28,438 nt of DNA from Clostridium sp. (lineage in GTDB: Bacteria; Bacillota; Clostridia; Clostridiales; Clostridiaceae). The notes under the pieces were generated by a model that was not told the DNA's origin, made no database searches, and worked only from the letters and a program-made list of their open reading frames with translations. Position 1 is the first letter of the stretch. The number at the start of each line of letters is the position of its first letter. This document shows, in pieces, positions 25,160 through 28,438 of the stretch. The stretch covers positions 1 to 28,438 of the forward strand of contig DPOH01000235.1 in NCBI GenBank assembly GCA_003539755.1. Reading direction: 5' to 3'. The position numbers and the translations under genes are program-made.

Positions 25160-26041
25160 TTGACAAAAGGAATTATTTTAGCTGGTGGAAGTGGAACAAG
25201 ATTATATCCATTAACTATGGTTACATCTAAACAACTTCTTCCTATATATGATAAGCCTATGATTTATTATCCATTATCAACTTTAATGTTAGCAGGAATA
25301 AGAGATATATTAATTATTTCAACCCCAAAGGATTTACCTAATTTTGAAAGATTATTAGGAGATGGATCAAGATATGGAATAAATTTATCATATAAGGTTC
25401 AACCATCGCCAGATGGATTAGCACAGGCATTTATAATAGGAGAAGATTTTATAGGAAATGATAGCTGTGTAATGATATTAGGTGATAATATATTCCATGG
25501 AAATGGATTAACTGAACAGCTGAAAAAGGCAGTAGAAAATAAAGAACGTGCAACTGTTTTTGGATATTATGTAGATGATCCTGAACGTTTTGGAGTTGTT
25601 GAATTTGATAAAAATGGTCAAGCTCTATCATTAGAGGAAAAACCTGAAAAACCAAAATCAAATTATGCGGTAACAGGTTTATATTTTTATGATAATAATG
25701 TAGTTGAATATGCAAAATCATTAAAGCCATCAGCTCGTGGAGAATTAGAAATAACAGATTTAAATAAAATATATCTTGAAAATAAGAAGCTTGATGTTAT
25801 AACATTGGGACGTGGATATGGATGGCTTGATACTGGAACAGTAGATAGTTTAAATGAAGCTAGTGAATATGTTAGAGTAATTGAAAATAGACAAGGGTTA
25901 AAGATTGCTTGTTTAGAAGAAATATCATATAAAAATGGATGGATTGATAAAGAAACATTGCTTGAAAGTGCTCAGAAATATGGAAAGAGTCCATATGGAG
26001 CTCATTTAAAGAATGTTGCAGAAGGTAAGGTTATATATTAG
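25160..26041 (+). CDS. rfbA: glucose-1-phosphate thymidylyltransferase
   Basis: Makes dTDP-glucose from glucose-1-phosphate and dTTP, the entry step to dTDP-rhamnose and other 6-deoxy sugars, in the cytoplasm. The 293-residue length from TTG 25160 matches the family, and the N-terminus MTKGIILAGGSGTRLYP is typical. Visible motifs are the nucleotide loop GGSGTR at 9-14, SKQLLPIYDKPMIYYPLS at 23-40, LGDN at 108-111 with metal ligand Asp109, EEKP at 159-162, and GWLDTG at 221-226 with metal ligand Asp224. The GTG at 25151 sits inside the Shine-Dalgarno and is rejected as start. It is first in a plus-strand operon with rfbC (12 bases apart) and rfbB. The IS630 element ends about 100 bases upstream, so the original promoter region may be altered. 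Confidence 0.96.
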   Translation: MTKGIILAGGSGTRLYPLTMVTSKQLLPIYDKPMIYYPLSTLMLAGIRDILIISTPKDLPNFERLLGDGSRYGINLSYKVQPSPDGLAQAFIIGEDFIGNDSCVMILGDNIFHGNGLTEQLKKAVENKERATVFGYYVDDPERFGVVEFDKNGQALSLEEKPEKPKSNYAVTGLYFYDNNVVEYAKSLKPSARGELEITDLNKIYLENKKLDVITLGRGYGWLDTGTVDSLNEASEYVRVIENRQGLKIACLEEISYKNGWIDKETLLESAQKYGKSPYGAHLKNVAEGKVIY

Positions 26042-26053
26042 AGAGGTGTACTT

Positions 26054-26605
26054 ATGAAATTAACAGAAACAAAAATAAAAGGTGTTTACATAGTAGAACC
26101 ACAGGTATTTGGAGATGAAAGAGGATGGTTTATGGAAACTTACTCAGCTGTAAAAACTCCAGAAATAGCTTGTGATTTTGTTCAAGATAATCAATCTTAT
26201 TCAAAAGGGAAGGGGATTCTAAGAGGAATTCATTTTCAAAATGGTGAACATGCACAGGCAAAACTTGTAAGAGTAGTAAGAGGAGCTGTACTTGATGTAG
26301 CAGTAGATTTAAGAAAGGGTTCGCCTACATATAAACAATGGGTAGCTGTTGAATTATCTGCTGAAAATAAAAAACAATTATTTATACCAAGAGGATTTGG
26401 ACATGGATTTGTTACATTAACAGATGATGTTGAATTTGTATATAAAACTGATAATTACTACAATCATGAAAGTGATAGAAGTATTAAATTTAATGATCCT
26501 GAAATTGGTGTTGAATGGGGAATAGAAGATCCTGTTCTTTCTGAAAAAGATAAAAATGCACCTTTATTAAAGGATAGCGATTGTTCATTCACGTATAAAA
26601 AATAA
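26054..26605 (+). CDS. rfbC: dTDP-4-dehydrorhamnose 3,5-epimerase
   Basis: Epimerises C3 and C5 of dTDP-4-keto-6-deoxy-D-glucose, the third step toward dTDP-L-rhamnose. The 183-residue cupin is of standard length. Visible are ERGWFMETY at 22-30, the catalytic His60 in GILRGIHFQ, Lys70 and Arg73 in AKLVRVVRG, VDLRKGSPT at 84-92, IPRGFGHGF at 111-119, and the conserved Tyr/Asp segment VYKTDNYY at 129-136. AGAGGTG lies immediately after the rfbA stop and a few bases before the ATG, so the two genes are tightly coupled. Its presence argues that the sugar made is L-rhamnose or another L-configured 6-deoxy sugar rather than a simple D-sugar. Confidence 0.95.
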   Translation: MKLTETKIKGVYIVEPQVFGDERGWFMETYSAVKTPEIACDFVQDNQSYSKGKGILRGIHFQNGEHAQAKLVRVVRGAVLDVAVDLRKGSPTYKQWVAVELSAENKKQLFIPRGFGHGFVTLTDDVEFVYKTDNYYNHESDRSIKFNDPEIGVEWGIEDPVLSEKDKNAPLLKDSDCSFTYKK

Positions 26606-26642
26606 AGTATTGAATATTAAGTAGTAAAGGGATATAATACCC

Positions 26643-26714
26643 AGAATATAAGAATATAAGAATATAAGAATATAAGAATATAAGAATATAAGAATATAAG
26701 AATATAAGAATATA
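26643..26714 (+). repeat. octanucleotide tandem repeat, 9 copies of AGAATATA
   Basis: Nine uninterrupted, identical copies of AGAATATA occupy 72 bases, followed by TATATATT. It lies wholly between the rfbC stop and the rfbB start. The perfect identity suggests active slippage, and the copy number probably varies between isolates. Each unit contains an AT-rich -10-like core, so copy number may alter transcription or the mRNA leader of rfbB. Confidence 0.95.
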
Positions 26715-26795
26715 TATATTTGCTTGTAAAATGCTATATTGAGGCTTATGAATAATAGTATATGTTTTCTTATTTTGAAAGGTAAGGAGTTATTA

Positions 26796-27815
26796 ATGAA
26801 AATAGTTGTAACTGGTGGAGCAGGTTTTATTGGTGGAAATTTTGTTCACTATATGTTAAATAAATATAATGACTATAAGATAATTGTAGTTGATGCATTG
26901 ACATATGCAGGAAATATGGAAACATTAGACAATGTAAAAGATAATGAAAATTTTTCTTTTTATAAAATAGATATTGCAGATAGAGATGCAGTGTATGAAA
27001 TGTTTGAAAAAGAACATCCAGATATGGTTGTAAATTTTGCAGCAGAAAGCCATGTAGATAGATCTATAGAAAATCCAGAAATATTCTTAAAGACTAATAT
27101 AATGGGTACAGCAGTACTTATGGATGCTTGCAGAAAATATGGAATAAAAAGATATCATCAGGTTTCTACAGATGAGGTATATGGAGATTTACCTTTAGAT
27201 AGACCAGATCTTTTCTTTACAGAAGAAACTCCTATTCATACTTCAAGTCCATATTCTTCAAGTAAGGCATCAGCTGATCTTTTAGTAGGAGCATATCATA
27301 GAACTTATGGATTACCTGTTACAATTTCAAGATGCTCTAATAATTATGGACCATATCATTTCCCAGAAAAACTTATTCCTTTAATGATTGCAAATGCATT
27401 AAATGATAAGGAATTACCTGTATACGGAACTGGTGAAAATGTTAGAGATTGGCTTTATGTTGAAGATCACTGCAGAGCTATTGATTTAATTATTCATAAA
27501 GGAAAAGTAGGAGAAGTCTATAATATAGGTGGACATAATGAGAGAACTAACCTTGAAGTAGTAAAAACAGTACTTAAAGAACTAGGTAAATCAGAAGACT
27601 TAATTAAATTCGTTGGAGATAGAAAAGGACATGATATGCGTTATGCAATTGATCCTACAAAGATTCATAATGAATTAGGATGGTTACCTACAACAACATT
27701 TGATGAAGGAATTAAAAAGACTATTAAGTGGTATTTAGATAATAAATCATGGTGGAAAAATATTATTAGTGGAGAATATCAAAATTATTATGCAAGAATA
27801 TATAAAGACAGATAA
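26796..27815 (+). CDS. rfbB: dTDP-glucose 4,6-dehydratase
   Basis: Converts dTDP-glucose to dTDP-4-keto-6-deoxyglucose using bound NAD+, the second step of the dTDP-rhamnose pathway. A 339-residue extended short-chain dehydrogenase. Visible are the Rossmann GGAGFIGG at 7-14, NFAAESHVDRSI at 80-91, the catalytic Thr125-Asp126-Glu127 in STDEVYGDL, YSSSK with Tyr153 and Lys157, SRCSNNYGPY at 178-187, and VRDWLYVEDHCRA further on. I start at ATG 26796 because AAGGAG is 7 bases upstream. The in-frame ATG at 26739 would add 19 non-conserved residues ahead of a normal N-terminus. It is separated from rfbC by 190 bases including the octamer repeat, so it may have separate control. The next glycosyltransferase gene starts inside its last 26 bases. 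Confidence 0.96.
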   Translation: MKIVVTGGAGFIGGNFVHYMLNKYNDYKIIVVDALTYAGNMETLDNVKDNENFSFYKIDIADRDAVYEMFEKEHPDMVVNFAAESHVDRSIENPEIFLKTNIMGTAVLMDACRKYGIKRYHQVSTDEVYGDLPLDRPDLFFTEETPIHTSSPYSSSKASADLLVGAYHRTYGLPVTISRCSNNYGPYHFPEKLIPLMIANALNDKELPVYGTGENVRDWLYVEDHCRAIDLIIHKGKVGEVYNIGGHNERTNLEVVKTVLKELGKSEDLIKFVGDRKGHDMRYAIDPTKIHNELGWLPTTTFDEGIKKTIKWYLDNKSWWKNIISGEYQNYYARIYKDR

Positions 27816-28438
27816 ACCACTTGTTTCAATTTTATTAGCTGTCTATAACCCAAATGAAAAATGGATTATAGAACAGATTGTTTCACTAAATGAACAAACA
27901 TATGAAAATTTGAATTTATATGTTTATGATGATTGTCCAAAATACCCACTAAATGAAAAAATACTAAAAAAATATGTAAAAAATTTTGATTACAAATTAA
28001 TCAGAGGAGAACAAAATAAGGGATCTAATAAAGCATTTGAAGAGTTGACGCGAATTGCTGATGGAGAATATTTTGCATATTGTGATCAGGATGATATATG
28101 GGAAAAAAATAAAATTTCATTATTAATGGAATGTTTTAAAGATAATGAAGTAAATTTAGCATGCTGTGATTTATCAATTATAAATGAAAATGGTGAAAAA
28201 ATTTATAATAGTATAAGAGATATAAGAAAAAGGATTGTTTATAGAAGAGGTAATAACCTTGTAATGAAATTATTAGTTACTAATTTTGTTACAGGATGTG
28301 CAATGATTGTAAAAAAACAAATAGCTTTAAAGTCTATTCCGTTTGCAAAAACTATGGTACATGATAATTGGATTGCAGTAGTTGCAGCTTTAAATGGAAA
28401 AATTGATTATGTAGATAAACGATTAGTAAGATATAGGC
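27790..28438 (+). CDS. GT2 family glycosyltransferase (rhamnosyltransferase-like), partial
   Basis: An open frame that runs off the right edge, with at least 216 residues visible. It is an inverting GT-A fold glycosyltransferase: KPLVSILLAVYNPN at 9-22, a DD pair at 47-48, NKGSNKAFE at 76-84 and the metal-binding YCDQDDIW at 97-104 are typical of GT2 enzymes often annotated as rhamnosyltransferases. A later VHDNW segment also fits. The ATG at 27790 overlaps the end of rfbB by 26 bases in another frame, so translation is probably coupled. It places the conserved strand at residue 11, as expected. The closest Shine-Dalgarno, GGAGA at 27771-27775, is rather far. By context it may use the dTDP sugar made by the preceding genes, but the donor is inference. 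Confidence 0.88.
   Translation, partial: MQEYIKTDKPLVSILLAVYNPNEKWIIEQIVSLNEQTYENLNLYVYDDCPKYPLNEKILKKYVKNFDYKLIRGEQNKGSNKAFEELTRIADGEYFAYCDQDDIWEKNKISLLMECFKDNEVNLACCDLSIINENGEKIYNSIRDIRKRIVYRRGNNLVMKLLVTNFVTGCAMIVKKQIALKSIPFAKTMVHDNWIAVVAALNGKIDYVDKRLVRYR

Noticed and set aside
26643..26714. CRISPR-like array
   Set aside because: The 8-bp units are directly adjacent with no spacers, and there is no cas gene. It is a simple tandem repeat.

Overview
The window looks like chromosomal DNA of a low-GC Firmicute, most likely a Clostridium sensu stricto (solventogenic or butyric group). I infer this from the strongly A+T-rich codon use, the AGGAGG-type ribosome binding sites, the clostridial style of choline-binding-like wall repeats, and the gene content. 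I ran no database search, so the species is not assigned.

Layout. (1) 1-2817: a leader with a terminator-like hairpin and a perfect palindrome, then dapA (lysine/diaminopimelate pathway) and an M18 aminopeptidase, each followed by its own intrinsic terminator. (2) 2938-13440: a membrane-anchored GH5 glycanase and a single 9.1-kb gene for a 3034-residue cyclic beta-1,2-glucan synthase-type protein (GT84, cyclization domain, GH94). The synthase carries several Asn/Asp/Lys-rich insertions. One of them, in the DNA, holds a dense cluster of DnaA-box sequences. (3) 13714-18989: a small unknown protein gene on the minus strand, then three tandem paralogous secreted proteins (signal peptide, beta-sandwich domains, C-terminal wall-binding repeats). 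(4) 19175-23739, minus strand: an initiating sugar-phosphate transferase, a GT4 glycosyltransferase overlapping it by 4 bases, and an O-antigen-ligase/polymerase-type membrane protein with its own good promoter. (5) 23857-25047: an IS630-family element with a frameshifted transposase, inserted between the two divergent polysaccharide gene groups. (6) 25160 to the end, plus strand: rfbA, rfbC, rfbB (dTDP-sugar synthesis) and the start of a GT2 glycosyltransferase cut by the window edge. A 9-copy octanucleotide tandem repeat lies between rfbC and rfbB.

How it fits together. Regions 4 and 6 form a divergent surface-polysaccharide locus: dTDP-4-keto-6-deoxyglucose/rhamnose precursors (rfbA, rfbC, rfbB), a priming transferase on the lipid carrier, chain-extending glycosyltransferases, and a ligase or polymerase. 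The adjacent wall-binding proteins and the beta-glucan synthase with its GH5 neighbour make the whole window cell-envelope oriented. rfbD is not seen in the window.

Best candidates for something undescribed: the phased DnaA-box cluster inside the glucan synthase gene; the expanded clostridial cyclic-glucan synthase paired with a membrane GH5 enzyme; the three-member wall-protein family with a shared N-terminal domain; the large extracytoplasmic insert in the ligase; and the octamer repeat in the rfb operon.
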